Shown here: positions 17,303 through 25,628 of the stretch, in pieces
Layout of the letters: each line of letters opens with the position of its first letter
Position numbering within the stretch: the first letter of the stretch is position 1
NCBI RefSeq assembly: GCF_031585635.1
Contig: NZ_CP134196.1
Span: forward strand, 310,001-374,000
DNA: 64,000 nucleotides
Direction: 5' to 3'
Source: Paraburkholderia sp. FT54
Lineage (GTDB): Bacteria; Pseudomonadota; Gammaproteobacteria; Burkholderiales; Burkholderiaceae
Notes under the pieces: model-generated
The model's database searches: none
What the model was told of the DNA's origin: nothing
What the model saw: only the letters and a program-made list of their open reading frames with translations
Program-made: the position numbers and the translations under genes

Positions 17303-17509
17303 CTACAAGTAGGGTCCTTTAATACGCCCTTCGAAGATGGCGGTGTTAATTCCGAAGTCGTCGACTTGGCCGAGCGGGCCATGGTCGACGGTGACAACGA
17401 CGGCACGGCCGCCGCGCAACGCCTTCATCTGCTCGGCGGTGAGCGTCATTTCGTCGTGTAGGTGATCCGCGGAGCGCGGCAGGTCTTTGATGATGAGCAC
17501 GGATTTCAT
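17303..17509 (-). CDS. Gly-Gly leader peptide, type D
   Basis: 68 residues; start at MKSVLIIKDLP with AGGAG upstream. The leader is longer and diverged (ADHLHDEMTLTAEQMKALRGG) but keeps the I-x-D-L start and Gly-Gly end. The core (RAVVVTVDHGPLGQVDDFGI..., 34 residues) is short. A single-gene unit lying between the two duplicated operons, with its own sigma-54 promoter at 17565-17581 that matches the consensus. Confidence 0.78.
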   Translation of the reverse strand: MKSVLIIKDLPRSADHLHDEMTLTAEQMKALRGGRAVVVTVDHGPLGQVDDFGINTAIFEGRIKGPYL

Positions 17510-17534
17510 GGCATTACTCCTGAAGGTGGATGGG

Positions 17535-17554
17535 CGAGCACGGTGCGGTGCTCG
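17535..17554 (-). promoter_or_regulatory. 5'-terminal hairpin of peptide D mRNA
   Basis: CGAGCAC/GTGCTCG stem of 7 bp with a 6-base loop, beginning at the predicted transcription start. The stem sequence CGAGCA/TGCTCG equals that of the type C transcripts although the loop differs. Confidence 0.5.
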
Positions 17555-17564
17555 ACCTTCGTTC

Positions 17565-17581
17565 TGCAAGGGTTATGCCAA
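17565..17581 (-). promoter_or_regulatory. Sigma-54 promoter of peptide D gene
   Basis: Minus strand TTGGCATAACCCTTGCA: TGGCAT-N5-TTGCA, a near-perfect -24/-12 pair, about 55 bp before the start codon. Confidence 0.88.
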
Positions 17582-17757
17582 TTTGCGCACGATGCGCGAG
17601 GAAACCAAATGCGAGGCGGCAACGCAAGGCCAGCAGGTAATGGACGTCATGCGTTCGCCGAGCATGACGTTCAGTGAACGCGAGATTCGACGGAACTGTT
17701 CGGCGAGGTCCGACCAATCGCGTGCGGAATGTCGGCTTACGTCGCTCTGCCGACAAC

Positions 17758-17793
17758 AAAAGCGAACGGCACGCGTGAGTGACGCGTGCCGTT
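17758..17793 (-). terminator. Rho-independent terminator of peptide operon copy 2
   Basis: Minus strand: perfect 12-bp stem AACGGCACGCGT/ACGCGTGCCGTT (5-base loop) followed by CGCTTTTG. One base differs from copy 1 and improves the pairing. Confidence 0.75.
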
Positions 17794-17831
17794 GCTGTGA
17801 CTGTGACTGTGCGGAGTTGGGGCGAGGCGCG

Positions 17832-18041
17832 TTATGGTTTGCGCTGTATGGCCGCTTTGGCAATCGTCCGGTGCGCGTTGGGAAATCCCGGCGGATATTC
17901 GACGACGCGTGCCGAAGCCGGCACCAGCGGCACGGCAGCGTTCAGCCGCGCGCCGATGCGTGCGCCGCCGACGATGGCCGCCATCGCCTGACGATCGAGT
18001 TCGACGCTGTCGGTGAGGTCCCTGATGATCAGCTTGGTCAT
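17832..18041 (-). CDS. Gly-Gly leader peptide, type A, copy 2
   Basis: 69 residues, protein identical to the type A peptide at 15612-15821: leader MTKLIIRDL...AMAAIVGG and a 43-residue basic core. Last gene of operon copy 2, followed by its terminator. Retention of an unchanged protein in both copies fits a recent duplication. Confidence 0.8.
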   Translation of the reverse strand: MTKLIIRDLTDSVELDRQAMAAIVGGARIGARLNAAVPLVPASARVVEYPPGFPNAHRTIAKAAIQRKP

Positions 18042-18224
18042 GGTGGCTCCGGGAAAGAAATCGAGCGGCGCGCCGGTGCAAGGCACCGGCCGCCGCTCGG
18101 GTGTGTCGTGAAGTGTGCTGAGGTCTCCTCGCACTATCAGTATAGGAAACCCGTCTGCGGCTCGCCGGCCGGTGACGACCGGCCAGCCGTAGTGAGGCCC
18201 CCCGGCGCCCGCTACGGCAGACGG

Positions 18225-18509
18225 TCACACGTTGGCGTAGTTGGCGCCCCACAGCGACGGGCTGACGTTCAGGTGCAGCGGCACGAAGCCCGCGCCGATC
18301 ACGCCGACGTTGTTCAGCGCGGCGACGTTGACGTACTGCAGCTGGTTCAGGTTCTGGTTCACCGAGACGTTGACGTTGGCAATGCCGCCAAGGCCGGCGA
18401 CCGAGGGCAGGCCGGGCACGCTGCTGCCGGTGCCGCCGGCCACCGCCGACATGGCGCGGCGGTCGAGCTCGCGGGTGCCGGACAGATCGCGAATCATGAG
18501 GGATGACAT
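18225..18509 (-). CDS. Gly-Gly leader peptide, type B, copy 2
   Basis: 94 residues; leader MSSLMIRDLS...AMSAVAGG and Asn/Val-rich core as in copy 1, with Val in place of Ile at one core position (LPSVAGLGG). Second gene of operon copy 2. Confidence 0.8.
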   Translation of the reverse strand: MSSLMIRDLSGTRELDRRAMSAVAGGTGSSVPGLPSVAGLGGIANVNVSVNQNLNQLQYVNVAALNNVGVIGAGFVPLHLNVSPSLWGANYANV

Positions 18510-18597
18510 GGTGCTTCTCCAAAGGTGCGCGGAAGACGGGGGTAACCGTCGGCAGGCGAAGCGCGCCGGGGCGCCGGGCGCCTCGCCTGGCGACGTA

Positions 18598-18876
18598 TTA
18601 CACGTGGATGTTGTTGCTCGTCGAGATGTACGGGTTGACCGTCGAGGTGATGCCGCTGGCGAACGCGACGTTGTTGCCGTTGGCGTTCTGCAGGTTCAGT
18701 TCGGTGTTGATGAGCTGGGTGGCGTCGACCTTCTTGCTGTTGTTCGGAGCAAAGACGGGGCTGAAGTTGAAGTACGACGAGGGCGGGTAGTAGCCGGTGC
18801 CGCCGCGCACGGCGCTCATGGCCTTGCTGTCGAGTTGTTCGGTGATGGACAGGTCTTTGATCATCAGCGTGTTCAT
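18598..18876 (-). CDS. Gly-Gly leader peptide, type C, copy 2
   Basis: 92 residues, identical in protein sequence to the type C peptide at 16378-16656. Start at MNTLMIKDL with GGAG upstream. First gene of operon copy 2, behind the sigma-54 promoter at 18951-18966. Confidence 0.82.
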   Translation of the reverse strand: MNTLMIKDLSITEQLDSKAMSAVRGGTGYYPPSSYFNFSPVFAPNNSKKVDATQLINTELNLQNANGNNVAFASGITSTVNPYISTSNNIHV

Positions 18877-18920
18877 GGTGAGTCTCCAGAAGGTAAGGGT
18901 CGGGATGTTGCGGTTGGGTG

Positions 18921-18939
18921 CGAGCAACTTGTCTGCTCG
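18921..18939 (-). promoter_or_regulatory. 5'-terminal hairpin of peptide operon copy 2
   Basis: Same CGAGCA/TGCTCG stem and loop as copy 1 (16701-16719), placed at the predicted transcription start. Confidence 0.5.
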
Positions 18940-18950
18940 GGTGTCACTAA

Positions 18951-18966
18951 TGCACGGGTTGTGCCA
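18951..18966 (-). promoter_or_regulatory. Sigma-54 promoter of peptide operon copy 2
   Basis: Minus strand TGGCACAACCCGTGCA, identical to copy 1, with GG and GC ten bases apart. Confidence 0.8.
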
Positions 18967-19291
18967 GTTTTATTCAAGGTTCCTAAGAAAGTTGACGGAG
19001 GCCTGCTGCGCAAGGGTTTCGCGTTGCAGTGCCGGCACGGCGCCGGCGCACCGCCGCGTGCAAGCGCTGGACGACTGATGGCATGCGCCCGACTGGCCAC
19101 CGCATGCTGTTGGATATCGCACGACACGGGCTCGCCGCGCAGGCAGCGGGCCAATCCTGGTTTGCGAAAGCACAGACGTGGAGCTAGTATCGAAGCGGCA
19201 CATGTAACTGGTTACGACAGGTTCTCTATCAGCCCGACAGGCCTGGATTCCATGCGATCCGGCCCAACGGCAGCGGCGGCGCTTCGCACAA

Positions 19292-21442
19292 ATGGCTAGC
19301 CTTGCGCGTGTGATTCACGATTTTCAGAACGGCGAGCTGTCCCGTGACGAGTTCGTGGCTCAACTCGACAGCACGTTGACGACCGAAGGACTCGGCCCCA
19401 CGCAGCTGATGGACATGCTTGGCGCGGCACATCGCAAGGCACCGCTCCCCCACGATCTCTATGTGGAAGTGCGACGACGCATCGAGCAGTTGCGTGTGTC
19501 GAACGTGGCGGCGGGCGGCGACGAAACCGGCATCCAGACCACCGTCGAGATTCCGTCGATACGGTCAGCCAGCGCGGGAAGCGCAGCAAGCGCAGCTAAC
19601 ACAACGGGCGCCGGCACGGGCGCCGGCAGCGCCGCGGGACACGACCAGATCAAAGGCACCGGCGACACGCTCAATAACCGCTTCGTGCTCGAGGAATGCC
19701 TCGGCGTCGGCGGCATGGGCACGGTGTACAAGGCGCTCGACCTGCGCAAGCTCGAGGCCTCGGATCGCAAGCCGTATCTCGCGATCAAGGTGCTCAACGT
19801 CCAGTTCCGCGGCAACCCGAATTCGCTTGTCGCGTTGCAGCGCGAGGCGCGCAAGGCGCAAGTGCTCGCGCATCGCAACATCATCACGGTGTACGACTTC
19901 GACCGCGACGGGCCAATCGTCTACCTGACGATGGAGTACCTGTCCGGCAAGCCGCTCAGCCAGTTGCTGCGCACACCGGGCTATCAGGGCATGCCGGTGC
20001 GCGCGGCGCTGCCGATCGTGCGCGGCATGTGCAGCGCGCTCGCCTATGCCCACGAGCGCGGCTTCGTGCACTGCGACTTCAAACCCGCCAACGTGTTTCT
20101 CACGACGAATGCCGAAGTGAAAGTGATCGACTTCGGCATTGCCCGCGTGTTCCAGCGTCCGGAAGAGGAGAGCGACGCCACCGTGTTCGATCCGGGCAGC
20201 CTCGGCGCGTTGACGCCCGCGTATGCCAGTCCCGAAATGATCGAGCATCGCGAGCCGGATCCACGCGACGACATCTACGCGCTCGGCTGCATCACGTATG
20301 AACTGCTGACGGGCCACCATCCGTTCGACCGGTTGTCGGCGACGCAAGCTCGCAATGCCGATTTCAAACCGCAGCGGCCGGCCAATCTCGATTCGAAACA
20401 ATGGCGTGCGCTGCGTGCCGCGCTGTCGTTCGATCGCAATACGCGCATGCCGAGCGTGGTGCGCTTCATCGCGGAGTTCGATAACGAAGCGCGCGCTGAG
20501 AAATCTGGCACGCTGGCGAAGGTGGGGCTCGCGAGTTTCGCCGTAGTGTGCGCCGCGGCGGTCGGCGTGTTCGCGTTCCGCTCGGCGCCGAACCGGCAGA
20601 GCGGATCACAGACGGAAGCGGGCGCTTCGCAGGCAACAGCGGAGCAGGCGGCTTCGTCGTCGTCGGAAGGGACGGTGTCGGGACCGGTGGCTGCTCCGCC
20701 TGCGGCACCGCCGGCAAGTCCGGTCGCCGCAGTGCCCACCACGCCCCCGGCGCCGCCCGCGCCGAAGCCGGCGCTGACCCTCGCCGCCGTCACGTCAGCG
20801 CTGACGCAGGTGCCCTGTTCGGCACTGTCCGCCTCAGTACAGGACCACTCGTTGACGGTGCGTGGCTACGTCTCGCAACGCTACGGCGCGGCGCATCTGA
20901 AGCAGACGCTGGCTGCGTTGCCGGGCGTCGACACGCTGACGCTCCAGGCCGAACCGCTCGCCGACGACAAATGCGACACCATCAAGGCGTTCGCGCCCTA
21001 CTGGATCCACAACATGCAGGCCGGACACGTTGCGGCACTGCACGTGAGGCCGCCAGGCGGTCAGTTGAGCGAAGGCAATCCGCTGATCGTCGACATCACC
21101 ACGCCGGGCTACGACTCGTATGTGAACCTCGACTACTACCAGCTCGACGGCAGCGTCGTGCACATGGTGCCGAGCCCGCGCGCGAAGGACAATCAGGCGC
21201 CGCCGCACTATGCCGCCACCGTCGGCAGCGCCGGTGACTGGATCATTTCCAGGCCGTTCGGATCGGAGCTGGTGGTGCTGCTGATTACGCCGGCGCCGCT
21301 ATTCGACAAGCCGCGCCCGGAGAGCGAATCGCGCGCCGACTATCTGCGCGCACTCGACACGCGGCTTGCGCAGATCGGTGGCAAATACGGCCGCGATCAC
21401 ATCGTTGCCGATTTCGCGCCAATCACGACGAAGCCACACTAA
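19292..21442 (+). CDS. Membrane Ser/Thr protein kinase with BON-like and DUF4384-like C-terminus
   Basis: 716 residues. The kinase domain (about 130-400) has a glycine loop LGVGGMG (137-143), Lys166 (AIKVL), catalytic HCDFKPAN (260-267), IDFG (279-282) and SPE (313-315). HCD replaces HRD, so it is a non-RD kinase with the catalytic Asp262 intact. One membrane span follows (about 407-430), then a Pro/Ala linker, a BON-like domain (about 500-570, LTVRGYVSQRYG) and a DUF4384-like domain (LIVDITTPGYDSYVNLDYYQ) outside the cytoplasm. It may phosphorylate the FHA protein or activator of this locus in response to an envelope signal (inference). Opposite in direction to the peptide operons. Confidence 0.88.
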   Translation: MASLARVIHDFQNGELSRDEFVAQLDSTLTTEGLGPTQLMDMLGAAHRKAPLPHDLYVEVRRRIEQLRVSNVAAGGDETGIQTTVEIPSIRSASAGSAASAANTTGAGTGAGSAAGHDQIKGTGDTLNNRFVLEECLGVGGMGTVYKALDLRKLEASDRKPYLAIKVLNVQFRGNPNSLVALQREARKAQVLAHRNIITVYDFDRDGPIVYLTMEYLSGKPLSQLLRTPGYQGMPVRAALPIVRGMCSALAYAHERGFVHCDFKPANVFLTTNAEVKVIDFGIARVFQRPEEESDATVFDPGSLGALTPAYASPEMIEHREPDPRDDIYALGCITYELLTGHHPFDRLSATQARNADFKPQRPANLDSKQWRALRAALSFDRNTRMPSVVRFIAEFDNEARAEKSGTLAKVGLASFAVVCAAAVGVFAFRSAPNRQSGSQTEAGASQATAEQAASSSSEGTVSGPVAAPPAAPPASPVAAVPTTPPAPPAPKPALTLAAVTSALTQVPCSALSASVQDHSLTVRGYVSQRYGAAHLKQTLAALPGVDTLTLQAEPLADDKCDTIKAFAPYWIHNMQAGHVAALHVRPPGGQLSEGNPLIVDITTPGYDSYVNLDYYQLDGSVVHMVPSPRAKDNQAPPHYAATVGSAGDWIISRPFGSELVVLLITPAPLFDKPRPESESRADYLRALDTRLAQIGGKYGRDHIVADFAPITTKPH

Positions 21443-21493
21443 CTCTGAGCGGAGTACCAGCGCGGCTCGCGAGTCGGCCCCGAGTCCGGCACG

Positions 21494-23476
21494 TCACTTG
21501 AGATCTTTGACGACCCGGAAGCCATCCTGCGATTGACGCACGCCCGCGCTGTACTTGAAGCGTGTCGCGCTGAGCATGTAGCCGCCGCCTTCGCGCCACG
21601 AACCGCCGCGGATCACGCGCATGTCGCAACCGGGGCTGTCCCACGCGTGGCCATCGGCGGGGGCGCCCTGATAGGAGTTGTGCCAGCAGTCGGCGGTCCA
21701 TTCCCAGACGCTGCCGTTCATGTCGTACAGACCGAGCGGATTCGGCGCGAACGAGCCCGCGGTTTCAGGGCCTTCCTTGTGCCACGGGTCGCCGCAGTCC
21801 TTGCAATTGGCGTTGCCCTTGCGCATCTGGTCGCCCCACCAGTAGGCGGTCGTGGTGCCGCCACGATCCGCGTATTCCCATTCCGCTTCGGTGGGCAGAC
21901 GGTACGGTTTGCCGGTGGTCTTGCTCAACCATTTCACGTATTGCTGCGCGTCGTCCCAACTGAGGTCGCGCGCCGGTGCGGCTTTGTTGGTGTTGCTTTC
22001 GGGCGTGAGCTTCTGGCAGGCATTGGCGGCGACGCACGCGTTCCACTGGTCGACCGTCACCTCGTATTTGCCGATCGCGAAGGGCGCGCCGATGGTCACG
22101 TGATGGACAGGCTTCTCGGACGGGTCGTCGGTACTGCTGCCCATCGAGAACGAACCGGCAGGCACGGCAATCATGATCGGGCAGGTGGCGCAGTCGCGGC
22201 TTTCACCCGCAACCGGCGCATGCGTGGCGGGTTTCTGCGCGACTGCCGCAGCGGGCGGCGTAGCTGGCGGGGCGGCACTTGTTGCGGACTTGGGCGCTGC
22301 GGCACTGGGCGGCGGCGTTGGCCTGGCGGCTTGCGGCGCGGGTGCGACTGAAGGCGCGGCGGGCGTGGCTGCGGACGGCGCACTCGACGTCGCCGCGGCG
22401 CGCAAGCGATCGATGCGCGCATGAGCGAGCGCGGCGAAGCGGCCATTCGGATAGGCCTTCAAATACGCCTCGTAGTCGCCCGGATAGTTGCTGTCCTTGA
22501 TCGAATTCCAGAACGTGATTTCGTATTGTTCGCTGCTGTCTTTCGGCAGGATGCCTCTGCTGCGCAGCGTGACCAAGGGGTTGTCCTGAGCGGTGGACGC
22601 GGCATCGGACATCAACAGCCGTTGGGGAAGCGACGAAGCACGCCACGGCGATTGCTCGCCGCCAGTCGCGGCGCGAACCTCCGTCGCGACGCGTTGCAAC
22701 AGTTCCGCCAGAGTTTGCGACGGAGCGCTGTCGAGCGCGTGCAGCCATGCATTCGTATAAACGCCGTGACGCACGCCGTCTGCGGCGAACCCGCCGGGCG
22801 CGGTTGCGTAGGCAATTACCGTATTGTCCGGAAGCACTGACGTATCGTCGGTCACGTTCGCCGAGAACGGGTTGTTCAGACACGTATCGAGGATCACGAG
22901 ATTGAGCCGGTCATCACCCGGTGCGCGCATTGCCTGCAATACGGTGGACAGATCGACACCGTTGCTCACCACCGCCGCCGGCGAGCGGGCGTCGAGTCCA
23001 GCGGGAATGAGCAGTGTCCGCGGGCCGATCCGCATACCGTGTCCGGCGAAATAGAAGAGACCGACGCCGCCTGCGTGCAACCGCTGGTGGAATTCGCCGA
23101 TGGCCTCGCGCATTTGCTGCGGCGTCGCATTCGTGCGCATGATGACGTCGAAGCCGAGCGTTTTGAGCCTGTCGCGCATAGCTTTGGCGTCGCGCGGTGC
23201 GTTCTCCCGCAGTGCGTCCACTCGCGCGTCAGGGCGATCCGCACGGTCCGCGCCGCCCGCACCATACGCACCGTTACCGATCACAAGCGCGACACGCGGA
23301 GAAAGGACGTCGCGCCGTTGTGGCGTGAACGGAGTGAACAGTGTGAGCGGCACACTCGCTGCGTTCGCCGCGCTCGCGCCACGTTCGGCGCCCTCACGCT
23401 GCGGCGCCGCATAAGCATTGCCCCACTGCGCCTGCATCGCCCCGGCCATGCACATCAGCACGAATATTCGCCACAT
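21494..23476 (-). CDS. Secreted caspase-like protease fused to an FGE-sulfatase domain
   Basis: 660 residues. Start at [12 protein letters not shown], which gives a signal peptide ending near AYAAPQ and has AGGA upstream; an ATG 25 codons earlier would bury the signal. A C14 caspase-fold domain follows (about 60-290) with catalytic His146 in YFAGHG and Cys199 in [10 protein letters not shown], then a Pro/Ala linker (360-425) and a formylglycine-generating-enzyme-like domain (431-660: [45 protein letters not shown]). The fusion type occurs in bacterial signalling loci with kinases. Convergent with the kinase gene (about 50 bp apart). Substrate unknown. Confidence 0.85.
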   Translation of the reverse strand: MWRIFVLMCMAGAMQAQWGNAYAAPQREGAERGASAANAASVPLTLFTPFTPQRRDVLSPRVALVIGNGAYGAGGADRADRPDARVDALRENAPRDAKAMRDRLKTLGFDVIMRTNATPQQMREAIGEFHQRLHAGGVGLFYFAGHGMRIGPRTLLIPAGLDARSPAAVVSNGVDLSTVLQAMRAPGDDRLNLVILDTCLNNPFSANVTDDTSVLPDNTVIAYATAPGGFAADGVRHGVYTNAWLHALDSAPSQTLAELLQRVATEVRAATGGEQSPWRASSLPQRLLMSDAASTAQDNPLVTLRSRGILPKDSSEQYEITFWNSIKDSNYPGDYEAYLKAYPNGRFAALAHARIDRLRAAATSSAPSAATPAAPSVAPAPQAARPTPPPSAAAPKSATSAAPPATPPAAAVAQKPATHAPVAGESRDCATCPIMIAVPAGSFSMGSSTDDPSEKPVHHVTIGAPFAIGKYEVTVDQWNACVAANACQKLTPESNTNKAAPARDLSWDDAQQYVKWLSKTTGKPYRLPTEAEWEYADRGGTTTAYWWGDQMRKGNANCKDCGDPWHKEGPETAGSFAPNPLGLYDMNGSVWEWTADCWHNSYQGAPADGHAWDSPGCDMRVIRGGSWREGGGYMLSATRFKYSAGVRQSQDGFRVVKDLK

Positions 23477-23844
23477 CTTCACATCCTGTTTGTTCCGGAC
23501 AGAACATAGGCAATCGAGGACCGCGCGACTCGCAGCAGCCGCTGGAGCCAATCGCGCGAAACATCGACGCCGCTATCGACCATCCATCTGCAACCTCTTA
23601 ATAACGATAGCACGCGCTTTGCGCGCCACAACTGTCCGCGTGCCCCGAATGCGTTATACGGTTAACGAGTGTGGCGTATCTTTTTGGCAAGTTACGTCCT
23701 AAGCTAATTTCACAAAGTAGGGCGGCAAGCTCGTTTTAACCAGGTGGCCGTCCAATCGCGCGTGCGCGCGCGACATTCAGCCGGAACGCCCGGCCTGCCT
23801 CGTGCAGCCGGCCTGGCCATGACCACTCTTCGGGAGAGTGCGCT

Positions 23845-24348
23845 ATGCGAAGAACCGTTACCCCCGTTGTTCTCGACATGCGTCATGGACCGAACGCGCG
23901 TCGCGAGGCATTGCGCCGGGCTTTGCGCGCAACGCTCGTCCTCATGTTCGGCAACATGGTGCCAAGCGTCTTTGCGGCGGCCGAGCAAACGGCGTCGCCG
24001 CCGGGCGCCGAGGAATACATCATCTGGCCGTCGGACGGCACGGTGATTCACGGCGGCAAGTTGTGGGTGCGCATGGGACTGCGGAACATGGGCGTGTGCC
24101 CGAAGGGTGTCGTGTTCCCGAACACCGGCCATCACCATTTGCTGATCGACACCGACCTGCCGCCTCTCGATCAGGAAATCCCATCGGATCGCAATCACCT
24201 GCACTTCGGCGCGGGTGAGACGGACGCGCGTATCGAGTTGCCGCCGGGCAAGCACACGCTGCAACTCATTCTCGGCGACCACAACCACGTGCCGCATGTG
24301 CCGCCTGTGTATTCGAAAAAGATCACTATCACCGTGCTAAAAGACTAG
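23845..24348 (+). CDS. DUF4399 protein, paralogue 1
   Basis: 167 residues. A basic N-terminus and a hydrophobic stretch ending FAAAEQ suggest export. The DUF4399 domain is evident: FPNTGHHHLLIDTD, HLHFGAGETDA, LPPGKHTLQLILGDHNH. The many conserved histidines might bind metal (inference). It is followed after 47 bp by a close paralogue, indicating a local duplication and cotranscription. The role in this locus is unknown. Confidence 0.82.
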   Translation: MRRTVTPVVLDMRHGPNARREALRRALRATLVLMFGNMVPSVFAAAEQTASPPGAEEYIIWPSDGTVIHGGKLWVRMGLRNMGVCPKGVVFPNTGHHHLLIDTDLPPLDQEIPSDRNHLHFGAGETDARIELPPGKHTLQLILGDHNHVPHVPPVYSKKITITVLKD

Positions 24349-24395
24349 CGCGATCCGTTCGTTCAAAGCGGGTCCGTCAGGACGGAGAGACCTTC

Positions 24396-24830
24396 ATGTA
24401 CAAGATCATCGCGGTCGCGGCGCTCGTCATGTCGGCGGCATTGGCTTCGCCGAATGTCGCCATTGCAGGCGGCACGCCGGCGCCGGCCGGCGCCTATGCC
24501 TATATCGGCTATCCCAACGATGGCCAGGTCGTCCCCGCCAACAAACCGTTCAAAGTGTGGTTCGGTCTGCGCTACATGGGCGTGGCGCCGAAAGGCGTCA
24601 AGTATCCGAATACCGGCCACCATCATCTGCTGATCGACACTGACCTGCCGCCGATGGATCAGGAAATCCCGTCCGATCGCAGTCATCTGCATTTCGGCGC
24701 GGGTGAAACGGAGACCATGATTCAACTGCCACCAGGCAAGCACACGTTGCAGCTGCTGATGGGCGACGACATGCATGTGCCGCACAATCCGCCGGTGTAT
24801 TCGAAGAAGATCACCGTCATTGCGCGGTGA
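24396..24830 (+). CDS. DUF4399 protein, paralogue 2
   Basis: 144 residues with a standard signal peptide (MYKIIAVAALVMSAALA, cleavage near VAIAGG) and one DUF4399 domain (YPNTGHHHLLIDTDLPPMDQ, LPPGKHTLQLLMGDDMH). Very similar to the preceding gene apart from the N-terminus. Start supported by GGAGAG upstream. Secreted periplasmic or surface protein of unknown function. Confidence 0.85.
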   Translation: MYKIIAVAALVMSAALASPNVAIAGGTPAPAGAYAYIGYPNDGQVVPANKPFKVWFGLRYMGVAPKGVKYPNTGHHHLLIDTDLPPMDQEIPSDRSHLHFGAGETETMIQLPPGKHTLQLLMGDDMHVPHNPPVYSKKITVIAR

Positions 24831-25031
24831 CGTAGCGCGCGGCGTGACGTGGCGCGACGGTCAGCGCCTTGGTGTCACGCCGCAACCAACAATTCCGCAC
24901 GGATTGTTGGCCGTGATCCACCATCCTCCTCACGCCGCTTCACTGCTCAGTCCCGCGTTCACCTCCCGGCCCGCCCCGCAACCCTGTACCTATCGCGCTC
25001 CGGAACATTTCTTAGGATAGGGAAGCAATCC

Positions 25032-25047
25032 TGGCACAGCCCATGCG
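25032..25047 (+). promoter_or_regulatory. Sigma-54 promoter of the 25-kb peptide gene
   Basis: TGGCACAGCCCATGCG: intact -24 TGGCAC and TGC of the -12 with exact spacing. A TTTCTTAGGA box starts 24 bp upstream of the -24 element, as in the duplicated operons. Confidence 0.72.
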
Positions 25048-25058
25048 TTAGTGACACC

Positions 25059-25077
25059 CGAGCAGACAAGTTGCTCG
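25059..25077 (+). promoter_or_regulatory. 5'-terminal hairpin of the 25-kb peptide mRNA
   Basis: CGAGCA-GACAAGT-TGCTCG, the same stem and loop as the type C operons, beginning at about +2 of the predicted transcript. Confidence 0.5.
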
Positions 25078-25122
25078 AACCCAACCGCAAACTGTGCTGT
25101 ATTCCCTTCCAGGAGATTTACC

Positions 25123-25404
25123 ATGAACACGCTGATGATCAAAGACCTGTCCATCACCGAACAACTCGACAGCAAGGCCATGAGCGCCGTGCGCGGCGGC
25201 ACTGGCTACTATCCGTCTTCGTCGTACTTCAGCTTCATGCCGGTGTATGCGCCGAACAACAGCAAGAAGGTCGACGCCACCCAACTGATCAACACGACGA
25301 TGAACATCCAGAACGCCAACGGCAACAACGCAGCGTTCGTCTCCGGCATCTCGTCCACGATCGACCCGCACGTGTACGCCAGCAACAACATCAACGTGCA
25401 CTAA
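25123..25404 (+). CDS. Gly-Gly leader peptide, type C2
   Basis: 93 residues; start at MNTLMIKDL with AGGAG six bases upstream. The leader is identical to that of type C, and the core (TGYYPSSSYFSFMP...) is about 75% identical to it, keeping NSKKVDATQLINT and QNANGNN. A separate single-gene unit on the plus strand with its own sigma-54 promoter and followed by a hairpin (25418-25443). It lies just upstream of the outer-membrane factor gene, tying the peptides to the export genes. Confidence 0.85.
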   Translation: MNTLMIKDLSITEQLDSKAMSAVRGGTGYYPSSSYFSFMPVYAPNNSKKVDATQLINTTMNIQNANGNNAAFVSGISSTIDPHVYASNNINVH

Positions 25405-25417
25405 ACGGCGCAGGCCG

Positions 25418-25443
25418 CCGCGGAGGCATGACAGCCTCCGCGG
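25418..25443 (+). terminator. Probable terminator after peptide C2
   Basis: Perfect 10-bp GC-rich stem CCGCGGAGGC/GCCTCCGCGG with a 6-base loop, 14 bp after the stop codon. No T-tract follows, so it may attenuate rather than fully terminate. Confidence 0.5.
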
Positions 25444-25628
25444 ACTCGTACCGGCCGCTCCTCAAAAAGATTTCACAGCTAATCGTTCTTTTCACGCCAC
25501 CCCGTTTCGCCGCCCGATTCCCACGCCGATCTTCTCGCATCGCTTCGATGGTGAAGCCGCGCTGGAGATGCTTTACTTAAAGGGCGCGCTCGACTCGTGC
25601 AACGAAGTGGGCGTCATCGGAGACCATC

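Larger units (their letters stand above)
17510..17831. other. Intergenic region between peptide D and operon copy 2
   Basis: Contains the 5' hairpin and sigma-54 promoter of peptide D (17535-17581), then about 175 bp of upstream DNA with no recognised motif, and the terminator of operon copy 2. Confidence 0.5.
17757..19130. repeat. Tandem segmental duplication, copy 2 (1,374 bp)
   Basis: Near-identical to 15537-16910. The two copies are separated by the peptide D unit, so the overall arrangement is repeat, single-copy peptide D, repeat. The right edge lies about 160 bp before the kinase gene. Confidence 0.95.
18877..19291. other. Divergent region between operon copy 2 and the kinase gene
   Basis: About 415 bp holding the minus-strand sigma-54 promoter and, beyond the repeat edge at 19130, about 160 bp that should contain the kinase promoter. 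I find no good sigma-54 match for the kinase. Confidence 0.5.

Noticed and set aside
23745..23760. TGGCCGTCCAATCGCG as a sigma-54 promoter for the DUF4399 genes
   Set aside because: Spacing fits but the -12 TTGC and the A of TGGCA are absent; likely chance.
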